Assembly: GCA_030280995.1 (NCBI GenBank)
Contig: JASXTE010000008.1
Span: forward strand, 1,227,501-1,291,500
Direction of reading: 5' to 3'
Length of the DNA: 64,000 nucleotides
From: Hemileia vastatrix
Taxonomy: Eukaryota > Basidiomycota > Pucciniomycetes > Pucciniales > Zaghouaniaceae
The notes below the pieces were generated by a model. That model was not told where the DNA came from and did not search any database. It saw nothing but the letters and a program-made list of their open reading frames with translations. Shown here piece after piece: positions 47,135-58,142 of this stretch. How positions within the stretch are numbered: position 1 is the stretch's first letter; each line of letters starts with the position of its first letter. Position numbers and translations under genes: made by a program.

Positions 47135-47310
47135 CCCAATAAGTAAAGAAAAGCGTTAACAATCGATAAAATAACAAGCCTCTTGCAGGCCAATAACAAA
47201 AATCCAATTAGAGTTCCAGAAAATAAGCCTCTTGCAGGCTAAGAATGTTCTTGATCCAAGTAAGTCTTTAAAGAAAGCTAGAGAATTAGAACCCCATGTT
47301 GGGCGCCAAC
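47135..47310 (-). promoter_or_regulatory. Gypsy-5 leader, primer-binding site and small hairpins
   Basis: The primer-binding site TGGCGCCCAACATGGGG in element sense occupies 47308-47292, two bases from the 5' LTR. The leader contains AAGCCTCTTGCAGGC twice (47176-47190 and 47225-47239). Each forms a small hairpin with AGGC pairing GCCT around a CTTGC loop, which resembles the downstream modules. Confidence 0.75.
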
Positions 47311-48412
47311 TATGGTAAGGTAAACTCTTACAGTCGCCTTGCTGTAAGCAGAATCCGGAGGAGATATGTGGATTTAGCTGAAAACCCCGTCCTTCCAATA
47401 AAAATAACAAAATGGGAATTCTAAATCACTAAGCTAACCAGTCTACTTGAATCTGATTGATAAAAATAATGAAACTCTAAAATATTTAACGCTTATTGAG
47501 ATTTAATGAAAGTGACTGTTGAGAAAGAAATACTGATAACAACAATTAAGGTGTACCAGTGAAAGATCTGAAAAGATTGACTTTCATGTTTTTATAATAA
47601 TTTGAATTTTTATGAGACAGCAATAATCAAGTCCCAGTGATGAAGACCTTTCTAAAGATACCCTATATGAAGTGTGATTTAAATTGTTGAATTGTATTTC
47701 TAAAATGTTATGTAAAAAATAATAAATGTTATAAGGGTATTATAACTTATTTAATTTGTTGAGTAATAAAAAATGAGACCGTGGTGGTTAAAGATTAAGC
47801 TGTATGATCTATCCCCCCCCCTCAATTTCGAGTTTGAGAGGCGCTTAAGTATTCCTAGTCACGTGCCTAAGTTTTCCCCTCCAGAGCTCTCCCAGAGTCA
47901 ATCCAGAGCCCGTACAGAGTCCGTACGAAGTCCGTCCGGACTTCTGGACTCAATTAGAACCTTAAAAACTATAATAAAAAATTTGAAAAATTACACATGA
48001 TAGAGCTACCTCCCCTTTACATTCCAAACTAATTTTCGTAGTCTGCGCAGCTCTAATTACCCTGTGAAAATTCATCAAAGTTAAGTAATTTCTGAAAACG
48101 TAAATATTTCTATAAAACTTTAAAATTCATTTAAAAATATAAGAAAAATAGTAAAAATTCTGGGAAAACTTCCCAAGGTTCTTGAGTGACTCGACTTGAT
48201 ACTTATAAATTTTTCAGACTGTAAAAATAAGTTTTCTCCGTAAAATAAATTGTTTTTGTGTAGGCATTTGCTCGTGACCAATTTCTTCATATTTAAAACT
48301 CATATAAATTAAATAAAACCCCTTTTTTTATAAAAATAATAACGCCAATCTTGCTCGCCGTAATAACTCCATTTATGTACTTAGGTGCCATACTAAACTT
48401 TAGGCTACCACA
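47311..48412 (-). repeat. Gypsy-5 5' LTR
   Basis: The partner of 36391-37492, same length, starting TATGGTAAGG and ending GGCTACCACA on the plus strand. Confidence 0.92.
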
Positions 48413-48849
48413 ACGTAACATTTCTTCTCATCCTTTTGTGTCTCTTTACTCTATGATACTTAATTTTGGTGGCAAACACATGACATTTTTTTCTATCTAC
48501 ACACCCCACCTTCTCATTTGGTGGTGAATTCACACTTCCCTCATCACATAATCCTTCCACCAACGACTTCAACATGAAATTGCATATTTTCTCAGTGTTT
48601 CTTTTTTTCATTCATCACTCATATCCTTTTCCTCCTCTCCTCAAAAATCCCTCAAATATTTTGGTTGCATTTTTTTTAACTCATCTCACCAGGTTAGTCA
48701 TTTTTTTCATTTTTGTTTATTTTTTATTTGCTAATCATGATTTTTTTTTTCTTTTTTCTTTTTCTTTTTTTGATTTTTTTTTGTAATTGCTTCATTTATT
48801 TTTTTCAAGGTTAAACTATTTTTTTGTTTTTTCTCTCCCTCTTTTCTCT
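48413..48849 (+). other. Harbinger C remnant of transposase end
   Basis: The segment resumes element C after gypsy-5. Positions of about 48565-48690 match the degraded 3' end of the transposase region in element B, in reverse orientation. No transposase domain is readable. Confidence 0.5.
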
Positions 48850-49265
48850 CTTGTCCTGCTCTTTTTCCCTCCTTTCCCCCCTTCTTGACTGCCTCAATCA
48901 CCCCTTATTCTCTTCCTCACTTTTCACCCCTTTAGGTGCTCTTTTTCCTCCCTTTAGGCCACCTCAACTCTCCCTCCCCCCTCCCCTCTCACCTCACCTC
49001 CATCCTCTCTTTATTAGCTAAAGAATTGCTATGAGATTTGTTTAGCAATTTTTTAGCTAGATAAAGGGGAGAGATGGCGAGGTAAGAGGGGAGGGGGGAG
49101 GGGGGGAAGCAGTGGAGTGGAGAGAGAGAGGAGAGAGGGGGGAGGGGGGGAGTATTGTGAGATAGCCTAAAGGGGGGAAAAGATGTGGCTAAAGGGGGAA
49201 AAAGCACCACAAGGGGGGAAAAGGGGGGTAAGGGGGTTTTGAAGAGATCAAGAAGGGGAGGGGGG
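48850..49265. repeat. Long pyrimidine/purine inverted repeat
   Basis: A pyrimidine-rich left arm (CCCTTTAGGTGCTCTTTTTCC, CCCTTTAGGCCACCTC, CTCTTTATTAGCTAAAGAATTGCTA) is followed after about 10 bases by its imperfect complement (TAGCAATTTTTTAGCTAGATAAAG, AGCCTAAAGGGG, GGCTAAAGGGGGAAAAAGCACCAC). Each arm is about 180-220 bases. Confidence 0.8.
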
Positions 49266-50253
49266 GTTTGAGATCACCAAAAAGAGGGAAATGAAGCAGA
49301 CAAGGAGGTGTAATATGGGACTTTTTAAAAGATAATTTTTATAATTTTTATTAACATAATTTTTTTTTTGTTTTTTTTTACAGAATATTAAAAAAATTTT
49401 TTTTTACAATTCTAGGGTTGAATAAACAAACTAAATTTTGTGAGTTTTATTTTTATTTATGTAGATCAAAAAAGTATGGGGATGAGTGGAGTCATCAAAT
49501 TTTTTTTATTTTTTCATAAATTTTTTATAAAGAACTCTTATATTTCAAATCACTAAATTATAGTAATGGGCCAATGACCTTGTGTTGTATAAATTGAAAT
49601 CATGACAAAACTTATTTGTTTCATGAGGTTACTCATACTAAACTTGAGAAAAGCCCCAAACATTTGTTTCTAGATTTATCCGCATTTTGGCTAGAGGAAT
49701 TATCATTAATTTAAAACTAGGAAAATTGATATATATTAGTTGTTTATATATTAATTTATGTAATTATATTAAATTTTGGTGATTCCCACCCCTTAATTTA
49801 ATAAAATGCAGGGGGGGGGGTTATTGCTAAATTTTCAAATCTGAAATGCAAAATTGATGACTTGTAGACTTGTAAAAATTTTAGTGATTTTCACCCCTTA
49901 CTTCAATAAAATGCAGGGGAGGGTATTGCCAAATTTTTAAAAAAGATATAGAGTTTTGTTGACTTAGATGTATTTAGAAAAGTAAATTTAATGATTTGAA
50001 TGTAAAGAAGAAAAAGTGTATGAGTTTTTCAAATTTTTGCAAAAAAAATCATCTAGAATCAAGACCTTTAAAAAGTCAGCACATATGAAATTATCCCCAA
50101 AATGAAATAAAACAAAATTAATTTAAACAAACAAACAAAAAATCTAAAATGTTGCAATAAAATGTTTCAAATCTCAGTGATGAGTGTGTGCCAAGGATTG
50201 ATTATTAGCTTTAATATATTCTATCAAGAAAACTTTCTAAAAAAATAAAAAAA
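49266..50253. other. Harbinger C inter-gene spacer
   Basis: No gene. Positions 49480-49700 match the element B spacer (28680-28800) in reverse. Positions 49776-49940 hold the duplicated CACCCCTTA...AATAAAATGCAGGGG block also seen in B. Confidence 0.65.
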
Positions 50254-51611
50254 CTAGTTATCATAAATTTTAATTAAGAGTTTAATTTCCTCAGTAGATT
50301 TATTAGCTTTAACAGATTCACTCAAGAAATCTTTCTTTCTTGAACCATTTTCAAGTTGATACTTGAGTTTCATTTGATCCAATAGGAAATTGTACTCAAG
50401 AGCCTTCTCCTCTTTCTTTATCCCAAATTTTTTCTCCTCCAAGTCATGTGCCCTCTCATCCCTCTTTAAAGAAAGCTCAAATTTCTTCTCCTCCAAGTCT
50501 TGTACCCTCCCATCCCTCTGTAAAGAAAACTCAAATTTCTTCTCCTCCAAGTTGTGTGCCCTATCATCCCTTTGTAAAGAGAGCATGTATTGTTTCTTTT
50601 GAAAGTTGAGAGTATCTCTTGCAAAGTAAACTTTACCTAGAGTGAAAAGGAATATTAAAAAAAGAAAAGAAAAGCTCACATAATAAATAAGAAGTATGCT
50701 ATTACTTACCAGATTCACGTTTCTCCAGAAAATCATCAATGGAAGAAAAATGGGTTTGGGAAAAAATATCTCTGTTTTGCTTTCTTTGACTGTTGAAATT
50801 CAAAGTATTTGATGGTGTTTGCTTCTTTTAGAGGTAAAATTTTCCTCTTCATCATTGATGCTAGCTTTAGACTCACATGCATGAGGATCCTGTGTTTGTT
50901 AATTAGCCTTTTTAGAAATAAAAGAAATAAATCAACTAGAAAAGAAATAAATACTTACTGGAGTGGGATCACGTTGGTTTATATCACCATAAGGATCTAT
51001 TGGAAAGCTATCTAGATTTTTTGAATTCAGAACAGGGGAGGCTTGAGTGGAGGAAGAGGATGGGAAAAGATTTGTTTTGAAATCATGTTCAGAGATAGCA
51101 TCTTCACCATCCAACATGTTTGCAGGATTAACATCAGCTTGCTCTGCAAATATAGCATCCATCTCTTTAAAGTATGGACATAGAGATTCAAACTTATCAT
51201 CTATGTATTTTATGACCTTACTGATATCAAAATTGGTAATTACAAAACCAGTAGAAGATGAAAGAGTCTTTGCCTTCTTGTATTTGGCTTGGTAATGCTT
51301 GAAACGCTCAGACATCTGTTTAGGAAAAAATAAATCCTTCCCTTTGTCTTATTTTGTAATTCATTGGCCATTAGAAGATAGCCATTGACTTTTGATTTGG
51401 GGGGCCATCCTAATATAGTTGCATTCTCAGTACCAGAACAAGAATCATAATTATTTTTAATTTTCAGCCAGTTGATAAGTATGAGATGATCATCTTTTTT
51501 TAGTTGAAAAGTCTTTTATTTCTCATCTGAGTGGGGGAAAGAGGGAGTAATGGGATTTAAAGAACAACTTGGGGAAGGCTGTCTTTGAGAAGATCTATAA
51601 TGAAAAGGCAT
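50254..51611 (-). pseudogene. Myb/SANT-like Harbinger accessory gene C, broken
   Basis: Same three-exon plan as the intact copy B: 51611-50959, 50889-50710 and 50636-50254, with GTAAGT donors and AG acceptors. The start MPFHYRSSQRQPSP aligns with copies A and B. The SANT-like part reads LKKDDHLILINWLKIKNNYD...VNGYLLMANELQNKTKGRI. A TAA near 51516 after DEK and a frameshift near 51320-51330 disable it. Exon 3 encodes a coiled coil with three 18-residue repeats, (Q/K)RDxRxxxLEEKKFEx, ending STEEIKLLIKIYDN. Confidence 0.75.
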
Positions 51612-51882
51612 GTTGAGATATTTGAAGATGAAAAGGAGAAGAAAAAAACAGGTGAGATGGGGAGGGGGTTTAAATGGAAATGAATTGACAGGATGGGAGT
51701 GCGCAGCAAGGTAGGGAGGCTGGCATAGCCAGAAAGTTGTCCAAGATGTGGTTATGAAAAATTGATGATAAAAATGTTGGTTAGAGGTGAACATTGACAT
51801 GTAAAAGGTCTAATAACCCAATTATTAGCAAAAATAATTGGGGTATAATAATTTTTATCTGAAATTATTTTAATTGTGGATT

Positions 51883-53060
51883 TGTCAGCCTAGATATCCC
51901 TAGTACTGAGTATTTCTTATGCTTAAAATAAGATAAACTTAAGTAAATTAAGCTTATGTCTTAAAAATAAGGTTAAAACAATTATATATATGATTATAAT
52001 ACATATATATATAATTATGACACTATTGTATAACTTATAGTAGTTTAAATAGCTTATCCATAGCCTAAAAATACTTATTAAGGTGTTAATGGAGTCATAA
52101 TATACTTATCTTAAGTGATATTAAGTAATTATTGACATACATAAGCTTAAATGTATACATAAAGCTCATATTCAGTGAAATATGCAGTATATTCTGTATA
52201 TTTAGGTCTATAAGTGGGTTTTAGCCTCTTAATAGCCTATAAACTTTGTTTTTATGCTTATTTTAGGTCATATGGACGTAATCAGTGGATTCACATTGCC
52301 TACAGAAGCATAGACATCTATATCAGGCACATACACTCAGTTTGGACAACTTAATCTGCTTCCTTGGATGGATATTCACAGATTTATGGGTTGGGAGGTC
52401 ATTTCTGGGTTAATGTGGATGCTTGGGGATGTTATTGGGGGCTTGGAAATTTCATTTGTTTCCTTTATATGCTTTGGGTTTCATATTATCTCTTTTGGAT
52501 TACTTATTTTACCTGTTTCTATATGGTATCTGCTTTTATCTGTATTTTCTAATTATGTTTTGGGTCTGTGTTATCATTAATTGTGATGGAGGGTCCTTAC
52601 TGGAGGTCTGGGTGTTAAATATGCTTGAAGTGGACGCCATGGGGAGGTGATGGGCCCTCACAGTGCTTTAATTGCCGGGGATAGCAGTGACATCATCTGT
52701 ATTGAAGGTCTATGCACTCCAGGGGATTTGGGTATAAGTAATGAGGAATTTTGACGGTTATTTATCATCAATTACTTACTACAATTCAATAAAGCACTTC
52801 AATACAATTATTAACATTTAGAAATATATTATAAAGCCTTTTATAGGTTGATATTATCATTATATAAGCTATAACTATATTCTATTTATCTATTTTCCAC
52901 CACTAAGCATGCATTTAAATCCAAGTATTGTGAGTTTTATTTGAGTATAACTATTTTATTAGTCTTCCCCTGAGGTTTAATCACTAAATCATTTATCAAT
53001 AAGTAGTAGGACCATAAATAAATACTATTATATCATACTTATATACTAGAAATACTGACA
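51883..53060 (+). mobile_element. Solo LTR, family B
   Basis: 1178 bases, starting TGTCAGCCTAGATATCCC and ending AATACTGACA, in plus sense. The flanks are GGATT (51878-51882) and GCATT (53061-53065), one mismatch, inside the right end of Harbinger C. It is closely similar to the gypsy-2 and gypsy-3 LTRs. No internal region is present. Confidence 0.88.
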
Positions 53061-53207
53061 GCATTGGTTAACATTTATACCCCCTATTAAGAGATAATTT
53101 AATACTTATTGAATTTGTAATACAGTATTAATATAGGACCACTTAGATCTTCTAGAAAACTGACTAATCAAGCTATTCACATCTCTTTATTTGAACTCAG
53201 CCTGACA

Positions 53208-53893
53208 ATTGGGGACCTTTCCTCAAGAATACTGTTGGTTATCTTCCAGTAAGTAAAACATTAAAAAAAGGCTATAAGTAAATAAAATCCCTATATAAAT
53301 ATTTGGATATTTTAACAGGTTGGGGTAGCTTAATATAGTTATTTCAGAAAAAATATCCCTGTAATATAATTAAATTGTAATATTGAATCAACAATTTTAC
53401 CATTAATTGAACATAAAATTGCTCTTAGTGGGAGTCTGTCAATAGACCAATTAACTTTGTGATCTTTGCAGATAATAAACCAGATAATGAAAACTGAATA
53501 ATTGATTCTTTTAAAAGGTCTTTTAATCCCTTTTTCTTGGTTTGTAAAAATCAATTAATATTTAGAAAGAATATTACTGACAAATTATCTTTTTTAAATA
53601 TTAAAACACAGATACATATTGTTGATCAGTTAAATTGAGTGACCACATAAAAGCATATTTGACTTTTGGTACTTATTAATTCACTTAATACATACAAGTA
53701 TAAAATTAATTAACTTAATAAGTGTTAAATCTTACTGATAAAAACCTTTTTGAAGTTTTAATATCTTTAATTTCAAATCTTTGATTTAAATTCCACATAA
53801 AAATGTGTGATAACCATGTTGACATTGTGATTAATAAGGCAAAACTTATAACTTAATACCTAGAGCTGAAGGATCTGTTACAGGACATCCCAA
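53208..53893 (+). other. Gypsy-4 5' leader with primer-binding site
   Basis: The TGGGGACCTTTCC primer site is at 53210-53222, identical to gypsy-1. About 650 bases of AT-rich leader follow with no gene. Confidence 0.7.
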
Positions 53894-54352
53894 GTGGAGA
53901 TACAGGACTCTCCTACAAACATCACCACCCCACAAATTTCAGTAGAGGAAAGGAAAAGGTTATTAAATCAGATAAAAATCAAGAAATCAAAAAATACCTT
54001 ACAAGAACAAATTCACACTCTCTCCACACTTCTAAACACTCTCAAAATCAAGGTAAAAAATATGATGGACAAAATGAACAATTTGGAGAAAAGAGCCACA
54101 TAGGGCTTTATAAAAGTCAACCAGGCTCTAGTGGGACTAAGGGCTCTACCAACAACAGTAGTGGCAAACCCTTCCACAGTGGCAAAAGCAACACCTCAAG
54201 CCCAAGAGGAGGATCAAAAGATCACAGTCAGCAAATGGAAATGGTATTGGTACTTTCAGAACTACAACAAGCCTCCACACCAGGGATCAAGCATTCATCC
54301 TTACAGGGGAAAGGCAAAGAGAGGCAGAGGAAATGGAGTAAGACCTTGGTAA
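53894..54352 (+). pseudogene. Gypsy-4 ORF1 (WKWD protein), start lost and one stop
   Basis: The frame aligns with ORF1 of gypsy-3. The ATG equivalent has become GTG (near 53894). A TAG at 54101-54103 interrupts it before GFIKVNQA. The C-terminal part 54131-54352 keeps KITVSKWKWYWYFQNY, PPHQGSSIHPYRGKAKRG and the terminal RPW-stop, with TGGTAAGTC at the end. The downstream sequence has a TACTAAC box and AG within 75 bases. Confidence 0.55.
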
Positions 54353-54353
54353 G

Positions 54354-56848
54354 TCATCCATCTTCTCATGATTAATTATATGATACTAACAATGCACTAC
54401 TAATGGGTAAGAGACTGATAGGGATTTACTGAATATAATTGATAAGGATTTAAAGGATTATTCATTTGAAAATAGCATTTTTAATTTGTCTTTAAATGAT
54501 GGAAATGTACAAAGTTTTATTGATAACAATGATAATACTAGAATTATTAAAATTGAACCATATGAATTGAATCTTAAACCAGATAATAATGACGAAATTG
54601 AGTATTTCTTGAAAGAAAATCCAATGGAATAAAAAATCATAAGCAAATTATTATTAAGAATTGAAAAAATAGAAGAATTACTTAGAGAATCTAAAAATAA
54701 TACAGAAATGGTATTTTAAAACCTGACACAATCATTGAGTACTACAGCAAATAAATTGAAGGTCTTTGAAATTCAAATAATGAATTAATACATGAAAATA
54801 AAAAATTAACCTCTGAGATCAAGAATTCAAACAATAAATTGGAACACTCTCAGAATATAATGGCTACAATTGAGGGAAGTGTAAAATTGTCTTTTTAAAT
54901 GTAAATGATACCTTATCACATGTACCTGTAATAAAAGATAGTTTAAAAATATTGGAAGTTGTAGTAGCTAACACTTTAAAAAATACTGATAAAGTAAAGG
55001 ACAACACATCCTATGTGGAAAAAATACCACTTTATATGAAACATTCAGATGATAAACCAGTTATTGAACATGAAAATAGTGTCATGGGCTCTGAAAATAG
55101 AAAATCAGTAAAAGATAAAATACATGATCATCTTTCAAAAGAAAGTGAATTACAAAATATTCCTCAGGTTAAGGAAATAAAAACTAACCAAAAGAACTAG
55201 CCTAAGTAATATCAGTACCCTTCTTTTGATGGAGATTCAAAATCTGATTGGCAGAAATTCATTCAAAGAATTGATAACTTCAAATTTTAATACAAATTAC
55301 CTGGTGAAGAAATTACATCAAAATTGATATCTTTATTTAGAGATGTGGCCTTACTATGGTTTGAATCTGTCTTGAGTGAGGGAATTAACTACTCCTGGGT
55401 TGAATGGAAGGAAAAAATTGAAAGACAATTTGGTGGCCCAAAATTTAGAATTTCTTAAAAAAGATTGTATGAAAAAACTGGATATTATCCAAATGCTGGG
55501 GATAAACCAATGGTATTATTAATTAATTTAATAAAAATCATGAAAGCCATGGATCCAAAAATGGATTATGATCAGTGGAAAGAAAAAATAATATATATAT
55601 TTCCTATATCAGTCAAAGACATTATTGTAGCTAGAACTGAGAACATCAGAGATACTTCTGGGTTTATTAATATATGCAATGAAATATTATTGAACCACAA
55701 ATATGAGACAAGGTATAGTAATTATAAGCATAATGTTGAGGTAGTAAAATCTGCTACAAATAAGTCACCAGTGGAGAAGAAAAAACCTTCTGCTCCTTGT
55801 GTTCCTAAGAGAAAAGAAAGTAATACTTGTTATAAATGTAATGAACCTTGGGTTAAAGGTCATAATTGTAAAAAGGGAATGAATATTATTGAAAACTCAC
55901 AAGATTCAGAACCCAGTAATCATGAAGATGAAAAGGAAGAGTCAAGTGAGGATTGTAAAAGTAATTTTTCTTACAGTGATGAGGAAAATGAGATATTTGT
56001 ATTAGAACAGAAAATTATGTTCCTGAATGATTCTATATCTCCAGAAGATACATCTTTAACTTCCATTGAGAAAGCTGAAATAATAAAAGATGTGAGTCAT
56101 GATACTTACAAAATCACACCTATTAGAGCACCTGATATTATATGTGGAAAAGAAATGAGCACCGTTCTTGACACTGGGGCTGCTGGTAGTGTAGTTTCTG
56201 TTAATACTTTAATTAAACTTGATGGTAATTATAAGGAGAAACTGGAACATGTAAAGACAAAGAACTGAAGGGGTTTTGGTTCAATATTATGTCCAATTGA
56301 CAAATAAAAGACTGCTATATTATTTAAATCTAATAATGGATATGTAAGAGCAGTATGTGCATTTGTGGTAATGTATAATAATAATTGTAGTGATTGGTTT
56401 ATTATTGGTAATGAATTATTGACCAAATTTGGCATTAAACTAGATCCTGCAAATAGTTGCTTCACTATAGGCATGAATGAGAAAGGAAATTCAAGATTTG
56501 CTCTGAAAATTAAATCTATTCCATTTCTCCTAAAGAAGAACAATTGCAAGGTGGAAAAACCACCTCTGAAATGGTTGAATTGGAAAATTAAATCCAAAAA
56601 GCCTCTTTCAGTCTTGAACTCTTAAAAATTGAAGAAAAAAATATTTTGAGATTGATAAAATCTTATCCTATGGCATTTTCTCATGATTCAAATGAGCTAT
56701 GATAAGTCAAAGACCATGAGATGAAAATCTCTTTGAGTTGTGATTTGGAAAATATCCCTGGAAGCTTAAAAAATAAACCATACCCAGTATCTCCTACAAA
56801 AAGGTAAGACATTGAAGAAAAAATTAAGATGTTGTTAGAAATGGGTAT
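54354..56848 (+). pseudogene. Gypsy-4 gag-pol, decayed and cut by gypsy-3
   Basis: Homologous to gypsy-3 gag-pol. Readable pieces: gag coiled-coil remnants 54360-55200; 55465-56268 with the gag C terminus, knuckle CYKCNEPWVKGHNC and protease VLDTGAAGSVVS; a TGA at 56266-56268 replaces a Trp codon of the relatives; 56365-56625 with the protease tail DWFIIGNELLTKFGIKLDPANS; then a broken start of the reverse transcriptase. The sequence stops at ...LLEMGI where the gypsy-3 LTR begins. Many stops and frameshifts mark it as one of the oldest coding copies here. Confidence 0.88.
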
Positions 56849-58025
56849 TGTCAGTACAGTCTAGTATATAAGTATGATATAATAGTGTTATTTTATGGTC
56901 CTACTACTTATTAATAAATGATTTAGTGATTAAACCTCAGGGGAAGACTAATAGAATAGTTATACTCAAATTAAACTCACAATACTTGGATTTAAATGCG
57001 TGCTAGTGGTGGAAAATAGAAGAATAAAATATAGTTATAGCTTTTATAAAGATAATATCAATTTATAAGGGCTTTATAATATATTTCTGAATGTTAATAA
57101 TTGTAGTGTAATGTTTGTTTAAAGTGTAGTAATTGAATGATGATAATAAACCGTCAAAATCCCTTCTTACTTATACCCAAATCCACTGGAGTGCACAGAC
57201 CTTCAATCCAGATGATGTCACTGCTATCCCCGGCAATTACAGCACTGTGAGGGCCCATCACCTCCCCATGGCGTCCACTTCAAGCAGTTTCAACACCCAG
57301 ACCTCCAGTAAGGACCCTCCATCACTATTAATAATAACACAGAGTCATACCATAAATAGAAATCCCAGATAAAAGCGGATACCATAAAGAAACAGGTAAA
57401 ATAAAAGATCAAAAAGAGATTTAATGAAACTAAAAGCATATAAAGGAAACAAATAAAATGTCCAAGCCCCCAATAACATCCCCAAGCATCCACATTAACC
57501 CAAAAACATATTTCCAACCCATAAATCCGTGAATAACCATCCAAGGAAGTAATTTTAGTTGTCCAAACTGGGTGTATGCGCCTGATATAGGTGTCTATGC
57601 TTCTGTAGGCGTTGTGAGTCCACTGATTTCGTCCATATGACCTAAAATAAGCAGAAAAACAAAGGTTATAGGCTATTAAGGGGCTAAAACCCACTTATAT
57701 ACCTAAATATACATAATATACTGCATATTTCACTGAATATGAGATTTATGTATACATATAAGCTTATGTATGTCAATAATTACTTCATATCACTTAAGAT
57801 AAGTATATTATGACTCCATTAACACCTTAATAAGTATTATTAGGCCATGGATAAGCTATTTAAACTATTATAAATTATATAATAGAATAATAATTATATA
57901 TATATATAATAAAATAATATATATTATTATTTTAACCTTATTTTTAAGATATAAGCTTAATCTAGTTAAGGTTATCTTATTTTAAGCATAAGAAATACTC
58001 AGTCCTAAGGATATTTAGGCTGACA
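56849..58025 (-). repeat. Gypsy-3 3' LTR (family B)
   Basis: Starts TGTCAGTACAGTCTAG and ends TATTTAGGCTGACA on the plus strand. It contains the longest surviving version of the LTR sense frame (57290-57694, 134 codons, Trp-rich, ending GPYWRSGC). Confidence 0.92.
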
Positions 58026-58142
58026 CTCCCTCACCCCAAAAAAAACAATAAAAAAAATGTTAAGACATTTTAATTAATCTTAAGGAATGAAATAAAAAAA
58101 ATATAAAATAATTTTTATAATACATATACTGAATGAACAGTA

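Larger units (their letters stand above)
36391..48412 (-). mobile_element. Gypsy-5: 12-kb Ty3/gypsy element of a second lineage
   Basis: The LTRs are 36391-37492 and 47311-48412, 1102 bases each, with about two dozen differences by eye. ACGT flanks both sides (36387-36390 and 48413-48416). In element sense the LTR begins TGTGGTAGCC and ends CTTACCATA. The element carries gag, protease, reverse transcriptase, RNase H and integrase with several inactivating mutations. An unusually long (2.8 kb) non-coding region lies between integrase and the 3' LTR, filled with copies of a hairpin-like module. Confidence 0.92.
36098..53084 (-). mobile_element. Harbinger-like element C, interrupted by gypsy-5 and a solo LTR
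   Basis: The left end TAGGGGGTATCAATGTTC lies at 36098 and the complementary right end AACATTTATACCCCC at 53070-53084. TAT flanks both sides (36095-36097 and 53085-53087), within the family-A LTR. Its own sequence is 36098-36390, 48413-51882 and 53066-53084, about 3.8 kb. The Myb/SANT-like gene and spacer match element B in reverse orientation. A stretch at about 48565-48690 (AAATTGCATATTTTC...CACCAGGTTAGTC) matches the truncated transposase region of B. No transposase N terminus is left. Confidence 0.8.
20748..56848 (+). mobile_element. Gypsy-4: plus-strand chromovirus, heavily nested and truncated
   Basis: The 5' LTR (family A) survives as 20748-21181, 35157-36097 and 53088-53207. These join into about 1495 bases, alignable end to end with the 1500-base solo copy at 30777-32276. 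It starts TGTCAGCCTGG and ends CAGCCTGACA, followed by a primer site at 53210. The decayed gag-pol runs to 56848, where gypsy-3 is inserted. The rest of the element and its 3' LTR must lie beyond 64000. Its LTR is broken by gypsy-2 and by Harbinger C, so it is older than both. Confidence 0.85.
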
